Of a DNA stretch of 62,209 bases, positions 45,986 through 54,925 are shown piece by piece. Within the stretch, counting starts at the first letter, position 1, and every line of letters begins with the position of its first letter. The DNA lies in contig NZ_JAFLDR010000024.1 of NCBI RefSeq assembly GCF_017302275.1, forward strand, positions 1 through 62,209. Reading direction: 5' to 3'. The position numbers and the translations under genes are program-made. The stretch is from Sulfuritalea sp. Its GTDB lineage: Bacteria > Pseudomonadota > Gammaproteobacteria > Burkholderiales > Rhodocyclaceae. The notes under the pieces are model-generated. The model made no database searches, had not been told where the DNA came from, and saw nothing but the letters and a program-made list of their open reading frames with translations.

Positions 45986-46720
45986 CTATTCCGCCGCGGT
46001 ATTCCTGCGCTGCTGTTGCGCCTCGCGCCCGCGAAATGCCATGGCCATTTCGAAGGCGGCGCGGGTGAAGGTCAGGACCTCAGCGAATTCGGCATCGTTC
46101 AGCTTGCGCGCCTCGTCGTCACCACGGTAGATGTTGGCGAATTCGCGCTCGCGCGCCGACTGGATCAGCAGCTTGCCGACGCCGAGGTTTTCCAGGCTGC
46201 GCCACAGGTCGGGATTGGACGCGCGGGTGAACTTCATGACGAAGTCGATCGGATCGTTGCGACCCAGCACGGCGGCCAGGCGCAGGATCAGTTCGAAAGG
46301 CACGGCGATGCGGCCGTTCTCCCAGGCTTCGATCAGCGACGGGTCCTTGAGATTGATCGCCGCGCCGACTTCGGTGATGGTCAGGCCGGTGGCCTTGCGC
46401 AGGCGCTTGAGTGCGGCGCCCGTGCGGATCCATACGCCGGGTTCGGACAAGCCGGGCAACATGGCCTTGAGTACGTCGGCGGCGGCTTCCATCGGCTTGC
46501 TGCGGCCCAGCGCGCGTGCCACGTCGGCCGCGGTCTTCAGCGTCGATGCCGCGCCCACCGTTGCGGCACCGGCATCGAGCACCTTGCCGGCCATGTTGCG
46601 CATCTGGTCCACCAGGCCGGATTCGTTCGGCATGGCCGCCGCAGTGCCTGATGTCGGCACCTTCCGCGCCGCGGCCTTGCGGCGTGGCGTGGTGGCGGCG
46701 GCGGTGGGTTTCCCTTTCAC
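45986..46720 (-). CDS. Helix-turn-helix (XRE-like) protein with basic N-terminal tail
   Basis: 244 residues. The first about 25 are Lys/Ala/Pro-rich (TTPRRKAAARKVP); a helical segment follows, then an XRE-type HTH at about 125-160 (ALKRLRKATGLTITEVGAAINLKDPSLIEAWENGR) and a C-terminal helical domain (about 170-244). It may regulate transcription or act as a nucleoid-associated protein. It lies 12 bases downstream of the DksA-like gene and is probably co-transcribed. The basic tail recalls those in the lipid island 5 kb away. Confidence 0.8.
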   Translation of the reverse strand: MKGKPTAAATTPRRKAAARKVPTSGTAAAMPNESGLVDQMRNMAGKVLDAGAATVGAASTLKTAADVARALGRSKPMEAAADVLKAMLPGLSEPGVWIRTGAALKRLRKATGLTITEVGAAINLKDPSLIEAWENGRIAVPFELILRLAAVLGRNDPIDFVMKFTRASNPDLWRSLENLGVGKLLIQSAREREFANIYRGDDEARKLNDAEFAEVLTFTRAAFEMAMAFRGREAQQQRRNTAAE

Positions 46721-46732
46721 GGCCGCACCCGG

Positions 46733-47155
46733 CTATTTGCCCAGGATGCGCTGCCGCGACTCGTGGCGCTCCTGCGCCTCGATCGAATACACGGTGGTCG
46801 GCCGTGCCAGCAGGCGGCGCAGGCCGATGGGATCGCCGGTTTCCTCACAGTAGCCGTAGGAGCCGTCATCGATGCGGCGCAGGGCGGCTTCGATGCGCGG
46901 CAACATCTTGCGCTCGCGGTCGCGAATGCGCAGCTCGATGGAATTCTCCTCCTCGATCGTGGCGCGATCGTTGGGGTCGGCTTCGGCTTCGCCGTCGCGC
47001 AGGTGGTCGATGGTCATCGAGGCGTTGTCGATCAGGTCCTGCCGCTGCTTGCGCAACAGGTCGCGAAAGAAGTCGAGTTGCTCTGCGTTCATGTATGCCC
47101 TGGCGGGCATGGCCAGCAGGGCTTTTTCGGAAAGTGTCTTGAGTGTGGTTGGCAT
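46733..47155 (-). CDS. dksA: DksA/TraR family RNA polymerase-binding regulator, cysteine-poor
   Basis: 140 residues. The start LSEKALLAMPARAYMNAEQLDFFRDLL and the coiled coil follow DksA; the ppGpp-response tip of the coiled coil has DPNDRATIEEE (Asp residues retained). The zinc finger region YGYCEETGDPIGLRRLLARPTTVYSIEAQER keeps only one of the usual four Cys. This is known in DksA variants that fold without zinc and work under oxidative or zinc-poor conditions. It modulates promoter response to starvation. No other dksA in the window. Confidence 0.92.
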   Translation of the reverse strand: MPTTLKTLSEKALLAMPARAYMNAEQLDFFRDLLRKQRQDLIDNASMTIDHLRDGEAEADPNDRATIEEENSIELRIRDRERKMLPRIEAALRRIDDGSYGYCEETGDPIGLRRLLARPTTVYSIEAQERHESRQRILGK

Positions 47156-47305
47156 GGCAGGTATCCCTGATTCTCCGTACGGTCGCGAGTGGCCGATGCC
47201 GCTACTCTATCGAAAGACTGGCGAGCCGTCAGGGGAATCTTGGACGCCTCGATTTGAAGCCAGTGTGGCGGCCATCGGCGCTGCCCCCGGCGGCCGCCGG
47301 CGACC

Positions 47306-48088
47306 TCAGCCGGGAACGAACCAGCGGTGGCCGTCGACGCCGATCTCGCGCAGCGGATGCCCGTAGAGCCGGGTCAGGTTGCTCGTGGTGATTGCCGTGT
47401 CGGCCGGTCCGGCCAGCCATTCGCCATCGCCGAACAACAGCAGCACCTTGCTGCAGTAGCGCGCGGCAAAGCCCGGATCGTGCAGCACGGCGACGATGGC
47501 GGCGCCGTCCCGGGCACGGCGCGCGAACAGGTCCATGACGGCTACCTGGTGCGACAGGTCAAGGTGGGTCAGTGGCTCGTCGAGCAGAAACAGCGCGGGC
47601 TGTTGTGCCAGAAGTTGCGCCACGGCCAGTCGCTGGCGTTCGCCGCCGGACAGGGTTTGCACGTCGCGCTCGGCACAGTCGGCGAGGTCGACTTCGGCCA
47701 GCGCGGCGACGGCGATGTCGCGATCGGCCGGGGATTCCCAATCCCAGCGCCCGAGGTGCGGATGGCGGCCGACCAGCGCGGTTTCCATAGCGGTGGAGGC
47801 GAAGGGGTCGGTCTGGTGTTGCGCCAGGTAGCCGCGTACCCGTGCCAGGGCGCGCGCATTGCGTCCGGCAGCGGCTGCGGGCAGGGCGTGGCCGCCGATG
47901 CCGAGCTCGCCCCGATCCTGCCGATGCAGGCCGGCCAGGGTGTTGAGCAGAGTCGATTTGCCGGAGCCGTTGCGGCCAAGGATGGCCCATGTCTCGCCGG
48001 CGTAGACCGTCCAGTCCAGGTCGCGGCAGACGGCGTGGCGGCCAATGCTGACCGACAGGGCAGCCGCACGAAGCAATGGCGAGCTCAC
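47306..48088 (-). CDS. btuD: Cobalamin ABC transporter ATP-binding protein (BtuD-like)
   Basis: 260 residues. Walker A ILGRNGSGKSTLLNTLAG, signature LSGGERQRLAVAQLLAQ, Walker B LFLLDEPLTHLD and the switch His in VAVLHDPGFAARY are all present, as in BtuD/FecE-type importers of corrinoids and iron chelates. It overlaps btuC by 4 bases (ATGA). The riboswitch in front of btuB, the first gene of the run, assigns the set to cobalamin. Confidence 0.9.
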   Translation of the reverse strand: MSSPLLRAAALSVSIGRHAVCRDLDWTVYAGETWAILGRNGSGKSTLLNTLAGLHRQDRGELGIGGHALPAAAAGRNARALARVRGYLAQHQTDPFASTAMETALVGRHPHLGRWDWESPADRDIAVAALAEVDLADCAERDVQTLSGGERQRLAVAQLLAQQPALFLLDEPLTHLDLSHQVAVMDLFARRARDGAAIVAVLHDPGFAARYCSKVLLLFGDGEWLAGPADTAITTSNLTRLYGHPLREIGVDGHRWFVPG

Positions 48089-49086
48089 GGCCCGCTCCCG
48101 CGCTGGCGTCCGAGCAGGAACAGGAAAAGGGGCACGCCAAGGATTGCGGTCAGTGCCCCGACCGGCAGCTGCAGCGGCGCGACGATGGTTCGCGCCAGGG
48201 TATCGGCCAGCACCAGCAGGCTGCCGCCGGTCAGTGCCGAGGCGGGCAGCAGGAGGCGCTGGTCGTTGCCCCAGCCGAGTTTGAGCATGCCCAGCCGCGC
48301 CAGGTGCGGCACCACCAGGCCGATGAAGCCGATGCTGCCCGCCGTGGTCACGGCCACCGAGGTGAACGTCGCGGCGAGGAAATACACGCCCAGCCTGACT
48401 CGCTGCACCGACACGCCGAGGGTTTGCGCCAGGGTGTCGCCGCGCGAGAGCAGGTTGAGTTCGCGCGCGAAGGGCAGGCTCACCGCCACGCCGGCGGCCA
48501 GCACCGCGAGTGCCGGCCAGGGATTGCTGGCGTGACTGGCGTCGCCCATCAGCCAGAACAGCATGCCGCGCAGCTGCGTCTCGGGTGCGATCGACATGAT
48601 CAGCGCGACCACGGCGCCGCAGCCGGAAGCAACGATGACGCCGGTCAGGAGCAGGCGGCTGCGGGTCCAGCTGCTGTCGCCGTGCGCCAGACCGAACACC
48701 AGCAACATGGCGGCAAAAGCGCCGGCGAAGGCGAACAGGTTGACCAGCGCCAGGGCCAGGCCGGCCAGCATCGCCGACAGCGCGCCGACAGCGGCGCCGC
48801 CGGAAATGCCAAGCACATAAGGATCGGCCAGCGGATTTCGCAGCAGCACCTGCATCAGCGCGCCTGCCAGCGCCAGCAGGCCGCCACAGGCGAAAGCCGC
48901 GATCGCGCGCGGCAGGCGCAGGCCCTGGATCACCTCTGCTGCAAGGCCTTCGCCTCCTGTCAGCGCACGCAGCACGTCGCCGGGCGTAACCGCCATGCTG
49001 CCCGCCGCCAGCGCCACCAGCAGGCTTGCCAGTGCCAGCCCGCAGAGAGCGAGGATGACCAGCAGGGCACGGCGGCGGCTGGGCAT
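48085..49086 (-). CDS. btuC: Cobalamin ABC transporter permease (BtuC-like)
   Basis: 333 residues with about ten hydrophobic helices of the FecCD family. LRLPRAIAAFACGGLLALAGALMQVLLRNPLADPYVLGISGGAAVGA is the signature block, followed by GSIGFIGLVVPHLAR near the end. It forms the inner membrane channel for corrinoid uptake. It is 55 bases downstream of btuB and overlaps btuD. Very GC-rich but with ordinary codon use for the window. Confidence 0.92.
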   Translation of the reverse strand: MPSRRRALLVILALCGLALASLLVALAAGSMAVTPGDVLRALTGGEGLAAEVIQGLRLPRAIAAFACGGLLALAGALMQVLLRNPLADPYVLGISGGAAVGALSAMLAGLALALVNLFAFAGAFAAMLLVFGLAHGDSSWTRSRLLLTGVIVASGCGAVVALIMSIAPETQLRGMLFWLMGDASHASNPWPALAVLAAGVAVSLPFARELNLLSRGDTLAQTLGVSVQRVRLGVYFLAATFTSVAVTTAGSIGFIGLVVPHLARLGMLKLGWGNDQRLLLPASALTGGSLLVLADTLARTIVAPLQLPVGALTAILGVPLFLFLLGRQRGSGP

Positions 49087-49141
49087 GGATCAGCTACCCG
49101 GCAGGCACTGGTCGATCGGCAGGATGCGACTCATCGCCTGA

Positions 49142-51109
49142 TCATAGCCTTAGCTCGGCCGAGACCATCAGGCGTCGACCCAGTTCGGGGTAGGCGCTGA
49201 AGCTGGTCGGCGCGACGGCACTGTTGGTGATGGCGTACGAGTAGTGACGCTTGTCGAACAGGTTGTCGACGGCCAGCGCCCAGGTCCAGCTTCCCATGGC
49301 ATGGCTGTACTTGACATCGACCAGGCCATAGGCGGGCATCTTGCGGAACGCATTGATCTGGTCGTTGTCGTAACGCTGTTCGCCGACGTGGCGCAAGTTG
49401 CCGGTCAACTGCCGTCCCGAGCCGATGCGCCAGGTGGCATTCAGGCTCAGCATCCGCTCGGGGACCAGCGGCACGTCCTTGCCGGTCACGTCGATGCCGC
49501 CGTAGGTTCCGGAGCGGAATGTGGCGCGCATCTGGCGCAAGCTGGCGGCCAGGTCGAGCTTCGGCAACGCGCGCCAATGGCCTTCCAGCTCGATCCCGGT
49601 GCGGCGCGTCGGCGACAGGTTGGTGTTGGCACCACCGAAGAAGGGAGGCGTGCCGAATGCCGGGAAAGGGATGAAATGGATCTCGTTGTCGAGATTCGAC
49701 AGGAACCACGCGGCACGCAGGCGATTCGCGCCGCCGCCGAATTCCATGCCGACTTCGCTGTCGCGCGACTCCTGTGGCAGCAGTGGCGCCGCCAGGCCAA
49801 CGTTCTCGTCCACCGTGGCGAGGCGGAAACTCGATCCGGTTCGGCCATATGCACTAAGCTGCGCTGTCAGTTCCTGGCGCAGGCCGAGTTCCCAGGCGTC
49901 CAGCCTGGTGGTGCGCCTCACCGCCGCCGTCCCGTCCAGCGAACGTTGCCAGCGCACGCCGCCGGTCAGCAACGTCCCGGGCAGCACGCGCAGGCGCTCT
50001 TGAGCGTACAGCGCATCGCTGTCCTGGCTGGCGATGGTCAGGCCGCCGAAGTTGTTGGTCTGCCGGTAGTTCCAGCGCGCGTTGTCCCAGCCCACCACCA
50101 GTTCACCGGCGCCGCCGGGACCAGCGTGCGGCAGGCGCAGGCGGGGTGTGAAGCTGACGCGCTGCGTCGCGGTTTCCGAGAGAAAGGCGAAGGCGACGAA
50201 GTCTGAACGGACCTGGCGATTGCGCACATCGAGTTCCGCGGAAAACTCGTTGTTGCCGAAGCTGAAGCGGCCACCGATGCCGGCATGCCAGGTGTCGGTT
50301 TCGGCATGGTCGTTGGGATTGGTGGCGGCACGCGGCGCGCTGGCGAGTTGTGCTTCGGTGCGTGCGCCGGGGAGGCCGAGCGCCTGCCGGCCGGTGCCGA
50401 ACTTCAGGTTCAGTTCGCTGCCGGCGCCGCGATAGCGCAGCGCGCCTTCGACGTTTTTTTCGTTGACGTGGTTGTTCTGGCGGTAGTTGTCCGATGCATG
50501 CCGGTTGGCGCTGAGCATCACGCCGACCGGACCGACATTGAATTCGAGGTTGGCGCGCAGGGCGGCCGTATCGTAGGTCCCGTAGCTGGCGCCAAGTGCA
50601 AAGGCCTTTCCTTCGGCACCCGGTGCACGGGTGACGATGTTGACGGTGCCACCGGTGGCGCCGCTACCGTAGAGGACGGCGCCGGTGCCGCGCAGGATTT
50701 CGATGCGCTCGATGGCATTGAGGGGGATGGCGGTGAGGCGGGCCGTGGCGAGCTCGTTTTCGCTGATGCGCTGGCCGTCGAGCAGGATCAGCGTGTTCTG
50801 GTCGCCGGTGATTCCGAACCCGCGCAGGTCGACCTGCCAGTTCGGGTCGCCCGCGTTGTTGCGGACATGCATGCCGCCGAGCTTGACCAGGACTTCGGGA
50901 ATGGTCGTGGCCGACGAGCGCGCGATGTCGGCCGCCGAGATGACGGAAACGCCAGCAGCTACTTGTTCGGCACCGGCGCCGAACCGGTTGCCGGATACGA
51001 GCACGGCGGCTTCATCGGCAGCCAAGGCCGGCAGAGCCGCAATGACTGCGGCAGTTGGCAGGAAGCAGCGGAACACGCGACGTGTCGCGCGGATTTTCTG
51101 GATGGACAT
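49142..51109 (-). CDS. btuB: TonB-dependent cobalamin receptor BtuB
   Basis: 655 residues with a signal peptide (FLPTAAVIAALPALA). The TonB box region AAVLVSGNRF and the plug domain (VSVISAADIARSSATTIPEVLVKLGGMHVRN, LDGQRISENELA) lead into a 22-strand barrel ending LMVSAELRL with a terminal aromatic/Leu sequence typical of outer membrane proteins. It imports vitamin B12 using TonB energy. AGGGAG before ATG 51109 supports that start. It is the first gene after the cobalamin riboswitch. Confidence 0.93.
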   Translation of the reverse strand: MSIQKIRATRRVFRCFLPTAAVIAALPALAADEAAVLVSGNRFGAGAEQVAAGVSVISAADIARSSATTIPEVLVKLGGMHVRNNAGDPNWQVDLRGFGITGDQNTLILLDGQRISENELATARLTAIPLNAIERIEILRGTGAVLYGSGATGGTVNIVTRAPGAEGKAFALGASYGTYDTAALRANLEFNVGPVGVMLSANRHASDNYRQNNHVNEKNVEGALRYRGAGSELNLKFGTGRQALGLPGARTEAQLASAPRAATNPNDHAETDTWHAGIGGRFSFGNNEFSAELDVRNRQVRSDFVAFAFLSETATQRVSFTPRLRLPHAGPGGAGELVVGWDNARWNYRQTNNFGGLTIASQDSDALYAQERLRVLPGTLLTGGVRWQRSLDGTAAVRRTTRLDAWELGLRQELTAQLSAYGRTGSSFRLATVDENVGLAAPLLPQESRDSEVGMEFGGGANRLRAAWFLSNLDNEIHFIPFPAFGTPPFFGGANTNLSPTRRTGIELEGHWRALPKLDLAASLRQMRATFRSGTYGGIDVTGKDVPLVPERMLSLNATWRIGSGRQLTGNLRHVGEQRYDNDQINAFRKMPAYGLVDVKYSHAMGSWTWALAVDNLFDKRHYSYAITNSAVAPTSFSAYPELGRRLMVSAELRL

Positions 51110-51249
51110 GAGACTCCCTTCGTGGCCAGCGTCCCCGCAGGCCAATACATTGCATCAACGAAAACGCGAAGGGAAAAAGGAACGGAGCGGCCGAATGGGG
51201 ACGGCGGCTGACGCACACTGCTTCCCCGCAGCGCATTCAACGAATGTCC

Positions 51250-51432
51250 CTGGCCGGTCTCCGGGCTTGAAAGTCTTGGTCCGTCGCCTTCCCGGGCCTG
51301 GCCCAGTGGCAGAGTGACGAACCCGCACTTCCTTACCGTTGCGGGGGCAGCGCCGGAATCGAGCCTTGTTGTTCAGGCTCCCACCGGCTTCCCGTTTCAC
51401 CCATTCACCAAAAACGTGTTTGGGCACCACGA
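51250..51432 (-). promoter_or_regulatory. Cobalamin riboswitch (B12 element)
   Basis: Read leftwards, the conserved blocks occur in order: GAAACGGGAAGCCGGTG, then GCTGCCCCCGCAACGGTAA, then CCACTGGG, then AAGCCCGGAGACCGGCC. This is the canonical B12 box arrangement. It lies about 150 bases before btuB and should switch off btuB-btuC-btuD when cobalamin is plentiful. Edges are approximate. Confidence 0.95.
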
Positions 51433-51543
51433 ACGACATAAAGTGTAGCAAACTAGCGCCCGTAGGGGGGCGGGTCGCGTTCAGCAATAATTCCACGTTC
51501 CGGATTTCTGGCCGTGCGCGTCAAGTCCGTATCAGGTCGCAAC

Positions 51544-51557
51544 TTGATGCCGGTCAA
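51544..51557 (+). promoter_or_regulatory. FNR/DNR-type box upstream of nirS
   Basis: TTGATGCCGGTCAA, differing from the TTGAT-N4-ATCAA consensus at one base. It is centred about 41 bases upstream of a plausible start point near 51592, a class II activator position. It fits control of nirS by an oxygen or nitric oxide sensing CRP/FNR regulator. No such regulator gene is in the window. Confidence 0.75.
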
Positions 51558-51574
51558 GGTTTTCGGGTATGTTG

Positions 51575-51600
51575 CGGCGCAATCTTTCACCATTGCGCCG
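51575..51600 (+). repeat. Perfect 9-bp inverted repeat in the nirS leader
   Basis: CGGCGCAAT and ATTGCGCCG flank an 8-base spacer, between the FNR box and the nirS start (61 bases downstream). It may be an operator or a 5'-end mRNA hairpin. Confidence 0.6.
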
Positions 51601-51660
51601 GGGAGGTTTTTGCGGGGCGCTGAATCGAGTCACCAACAAATCACTCACAAGGAGAGAAGG

Positions 51661-53340
51661 ATGAAGCGTAAGTCACTGGGGATGTTTGCTGTTTCCGCGA
51701 TGGTTGGGGCCATGGGCAGTGCGTTTGCCCAGGAAGGCGCTCCGGCGATGACGGCGGCCGAAAAGGCGCAGGGCGCCAAGATCTACTTCGAGCGTTGCGC
51801 AGGCTGTCATGGCGTGCTGCGCAAGGGCGCCACGGGCAAGAACCTCGAGCCGGCCTGGAAGAAGACCGACAAGGATGGCAAGGTCAGCGAGGGCGGCACG
51901 CTCAAGCTCGGAACCACGCGCCTTGAAAAGGTCATCGCCTTCGGTACCGACGGCGGCATGGTGAACTACGACGACATCCTGACCAAGGATGAAATCAACC
52001 TGATGGCCCGCTACATCCAGAACACCCCGGATGTGCCGCCCGAGTTCAGCCTCAAGGACATGAAGGACTCGTGGAAGCTGATCGTGCCGGTCAAGGATCG
52101 CCCGACCAAGCAGATGAACAAGATCAACCTGAGCAACGTCTTCGCCACCACCCTGCGTGACACCGGCGAACTGGCGCTGATCGACGGCGACACCAAGCAG
52201 ATCTGGCACATCCTGAAGACGGGCTATGCCGTGCATATCTCCCGCATGTCCGCGTCGGGTCGCTATGTCTATACCGTGGGCCGCGACGGACTGGTAACGA
52301 TGATCGACCTGTGGTTCGAGAAGCCGACGACGGTTGCCTCGATCCGCCTGGGTTCCGATGCCCGTTCCGTGGATGTATCGAAGTTCAAGGGCTACGAGGA
52401 CAAGTATCTGGTCGGTGGTGGCTACTGGCCGCCCCAGTACTCGATCATGGACGGCGGCACGCTCGAGCCGTTGAAGATCGTTTCGACCCGTGGCGCCACG
52501 GTTGACGGCGAGTATCACCCCGAGCCGCGCGTGGCCTCCATCGTCGCGTCGCACATCAAGCCGGAGTGGGTTGTCAACGTCAAGGAAACCGGCATGATCA
52601 AGCTGGTTGACTACTCGGACATCAACAACCTCAAGGAAACCACGATCAACTCCGCCAAGTTCCTGCATGACGGCGGTTGGGATTACACCAAGCGTTACTT
52701 CCTGGTGGCGGCCAACGCCTCCCACAAGGTTGCCGCGGTTGATACCAAGACCGGCAAGCTGGCTGCGCTGGTTGACACCAAGAAGATCCCCCACCCGGGT
52801 CGTGGCGCCAACTTCATCCATCCGCAGTTCGGTCCCGTCTGGGCAACCGGTCACCTGGGCGATGCCGTGATCACCCTGATCTCGACCCCGACCGACGATC
52901 CCAAGTACGCAAAGTACAAGCAGCACAACTGGAAGGTCGTCCAGGAGTTGAAGACCGCCGGCGCGGGCAACCTGTTCGTCAAGACGCATCCGAAATCCTC
53001 GCACCTGTGGGCTGACATGCCGATGAACCCCGAGCGTGAGAATGCCGAGGTGAACTACGTGTATGACATCAAGGATCTTTCCAAGCCGCCGGTCAGGATC
53101 GATGTGGCCAAGGATTCCGGCCTGCCGGTGACCAAGGCGCTGCGTCGCGCGGTGCATCAGGAGTACAGCAAGGATGGTTCCGAAGTCTGGATCTCGCTGT
53201 GGGGCGGCAAGACCGACCAGTCCGCCATCGTCGTGTATGACGACAAGACCTTGAAGCTCAAGAAGGTGATCACCGATCCGAAGATGATCACCCCGACCGG
53301 CAAGTTCAACGTCTACAACACCATGAAGGACATCTTCTAA
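51661..53340 (+). CDS. nirS: Cytochrome cd1 nitrite reductase
   Basis: 559 residues with a signal peptide cleaved near AFA-Q (about 23-24). The c-type heme is at C46-x-x-C49-H50 (ERCAGCHGVLRKGATG); the remainder is the eight-bladed heme d1 propeller, with the typical YAVHISRMSASGRYVYTVGRDG. It reduces nitrite to nitric oxide in the periplasm. Lysines and Asn-rich surface are typical. AGGAGAGAAGG precedes ATG. The gene has a distinctly less GC-biased third position and is the first of the nir operon. Confidence 0.98.
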   Translation: MKRKSLGMFAVSAMVGAMGSAFAQEGAPAMTAAEKAQGAKIYFERCAGCHGVLRKGATGKNLEPAWKKTDKDGKVSEGGTLKLGTTRLEKVIAFGTDGGMVNYDDILTKDEINLMARYIQNTPDVPPEFSLKDMKDSWKLIVPVKDRPTKQMNKINLSNVFATTLRDTGELALIDGDTKQIWHILKTGYAVHISRMSASGRYVYTVGRDGLVTMIDLWFEKPTTVASIRLGSDARSVDVSKFKGYEDKYLVGGGYWPPQYSIMDGGTLEPLKIVSTRGATVDGEYHPEPRVASIVASHIKPEWVVNVKETGMIKLVDYSDINNLKETTINSAKFLHDGGWDYTKRYFLVAANASHKVAAVDTKTGKLAALVDTKKIPHPGRGANFIHPQFGPVWATGHLGDAVITLISTPTDDPKYAKYKQHNWKVVQELKTAGAGNLFVKTHPKSSHLWADMPMNPERENAEVNYVYDIKDLSKPPVRIDVAKDSGLPVTKALRRAVHQEYSKDGSEVWISLWGGKTDQSAIVVYDDKTLKLKKVITDPKMITPTGKFNVYNTMKDIF

Positions 53341-53366
53341 GCGATCGAAACTTGATCGGCAGCAAG

Positions 53367-53392
53367 GATAAGGGGGCGTAAGCCCCCTTATC
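53367..53392 (+). terminator. Perfect 11-bp hairpin after nirS
   Basis: GATAAGGGGGC (53367-53377) pairs with GCCCCCTTATC (53382-53392) over a GTAA loop, with only a weak T stretch afterwards. It probably stabilises nirS mRNA or lowers read-through into nirT, allowing more NirS than the maturation proteins. Confidence 0.65.
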
Positions 53393-53433
53393 ATGTAGGC
53401 CTTTAGAAACCACTGGCGCATAGGGGAAGTTTC

Positions 53434-54024
53434 ATGGCTGACAATGAGAAATCGGGGCTCCTGGCAATGCTGCGGCGGCCGAGCGCAAAATATTCGCTGC
53501 TAAGCCTTCTGGTCGTGGGCTTTTTCTCCGGCATTTTCTTCTGGGGCGGCTTCAACACCGCGATGGAAGCCACCAATACCCTGGAGTTCTGCATCGGCTG
53601 CCACGAGATGCGTGACAACGTCTATGTGGAGTACAAAAAGACCATCCACTACGCCAATCGCACCGGCGTGCGCGCCGTGTGTTCCGATTGCCACGTGCCC
53701 AAGGACTGGACGCACAAGATGATCCGCAAGATCCAGGCGAGCAAGGAACTCTGGGGAAAGATGACCGGGATAATCGACACGCCGGAGAAGTTCGCGGCGC
53801 ACAGGTTGCAGATGGCCGAGAGCGAGTGGGCGCGAATGAAGGGTAACGATTCGCGCGAATGCCGAAATTGCCACAGTTTCGACGCCATGGATGTCGAGAA
53901 GCAGAAGCTGCGCGGTTCCAAGATGCACAAGATCGGCGTTGCCGAGAAGAAGACCTGCATCGACTGCCACAAGGGTATCGCCCATACCAAGCCCAAGGGC
54001 ATGAAGGAAGACGAGGAAGAGTGA
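53434..54024 (+). CDS. nirT: NapC/NirT family tetraheme cytochrome c
   Basis: 196 residues. A membrane anchor at about 20-42 (YSLLSLLVVGFFSGIFFW) is followed by four heme motifs: CIGCH, CSDCH, CRNCH and CIDCH. It matches NirT/NapC, which takes electrons from the quinol pool and passes them to periplasmic nitrite or nitrate reductase. GGGGAAG precedes ATG. Its position after nirS equals that in Pseudomonas stutzeri nirSTB. Confidence 0.94.
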   Translation: MADNEKSGLLAMLRRPSAKYSLLSLLVVGFFSGIFFWGGFNTAMEATNTLEFCIGCHEMRDNVYVEYKKTIHYANRTGVRAVCSDCHVPKDWTHKMIRKIQASKELWGKMTGIIDTPEKFAAHRLQMAESEWARMKGNDSRECRNCHSFDAMDVEKQKLRGSKMHKIGVAEKKTCIDCHKGIAHTKPKGMKEDEEE

Positions 54025-54085
54025 GTCAACGTCCTGACCGGAGCCCGCGTTATATTTCGTACCTATCGTTCGAGAGGAGCATCAA

Positions 54086-54910
54086 ATGAGCAAGTCCATC
54101 GTCCAAATCGCCGTCGCCGGTGTCCTTCTGGCTCTTGGTACCCAGGCGGCGATCGCCGCCCCCGACTGGAGCAAGGTGCCCAAGCGCGACATTCAGGTCT
54201 TCCATCCCGGCGTCACGGCCATGGAGTGGATCGTCAAGAAGTCCGACCATAGCGGCACCGCGGGCCTGCGTAAGGGCGAGAGCTGCGTCGGCTGCCACGA
54301 GGAGAAGGGCAACCTGAACTTCAACATGAAGCGCATGGCCGACAAGGAACTTGAGCCGAAGGCTGCGCCCAAGACCATGAACTTCCCGGTCAGCGTGCAG
54401 GCTGCCTCGGATGCCGCCAATCTCTACATCCGCTTGAGCTTCAAGGCGCCCGCTGGCGGCGCGGACAAGGGCGACAAGGACAATGAGGTCAAGGCGACGC
54501 TGCTCTTCGGCGACGCCAAGGTGCCGCAGGGCGCACAGGTTGGCTGCTGGGCCACCTGCCACACCGACGCGCGCACCATGCCCGGCGCCGACGAGAAAAA
54601 GACCAAGTACACCAAGGAAGGCGCCTACGAACTGATCCAGTGGGCCAGCAAGGGCAACAAGGTATCCGACGGCAGCGTCACCACCGAGCGCAAGATGAGC
54701 GGCGGCTCGACCGGCGCCAAGGTCGAGGGCGGCAAGAGCGGCGATGGCTACACGCTGACTTTCACGCGCAAGAATCCGGGCGAAGGCAAGACCGTGCCTT
54801 TCGGTTTCGCCATCCATGCCGACCATGCCAGCGGCCGCTTCCATCATGTTTCGATGGGCTACACGCTGGGTATCGGCGCCGACGGCGACATCAAGGTCAC
54901 CAAGCAGTAA
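54086..54910 (+). CDS. nirB: NirB-like diheme cytochrome c-552 (ethylbenzene-dehydrogenase heme-binding family)
   Basis: 274 residues with a signal peptide (VAGVLLALGTQAAIA). It has one normal heme site, SCVGCHEE, and an unusual CWATCH site, which places three residues between the two Cys (CX3CH). The rest has LYIRLSFKAP and GFAIHADHASGRFHHVSMGY, typical of the EB_dh heme-binding fold with Met/His axial ligands. It lies where P. stutzeri carries nirB. Probably a periplasmic electron carrier to NirS. GAGAGGAGC precedes ATG. Confidence 0.75.
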   Translation: MSKSIVQIAVAGVLLALGTQAAIAAPDWSKVPKRDIQVFHPGVTAMEWIVKKSDHSGTAGLRKGESCVGCHEEKGNLNFNMKRMADKELEPKAAPKTMNFPVSVQAASDAANLYIRLSFKAPAGGADKGDKDNEVKATLLFGDAKVPQGAQVGCWATCHTDARTMPGADEKKTKYTKEGAYELIQWASKGNKVSDGSVTTERKMSGGSTGAKVEGGKSGDGYTLTFTRKNPGEGKTVPFGFAIHADHASGRFHHVSMGYTLGIGADGDIKVTKQ

Positions 54911-54925
54911 GTACCCGTTCCCGCC

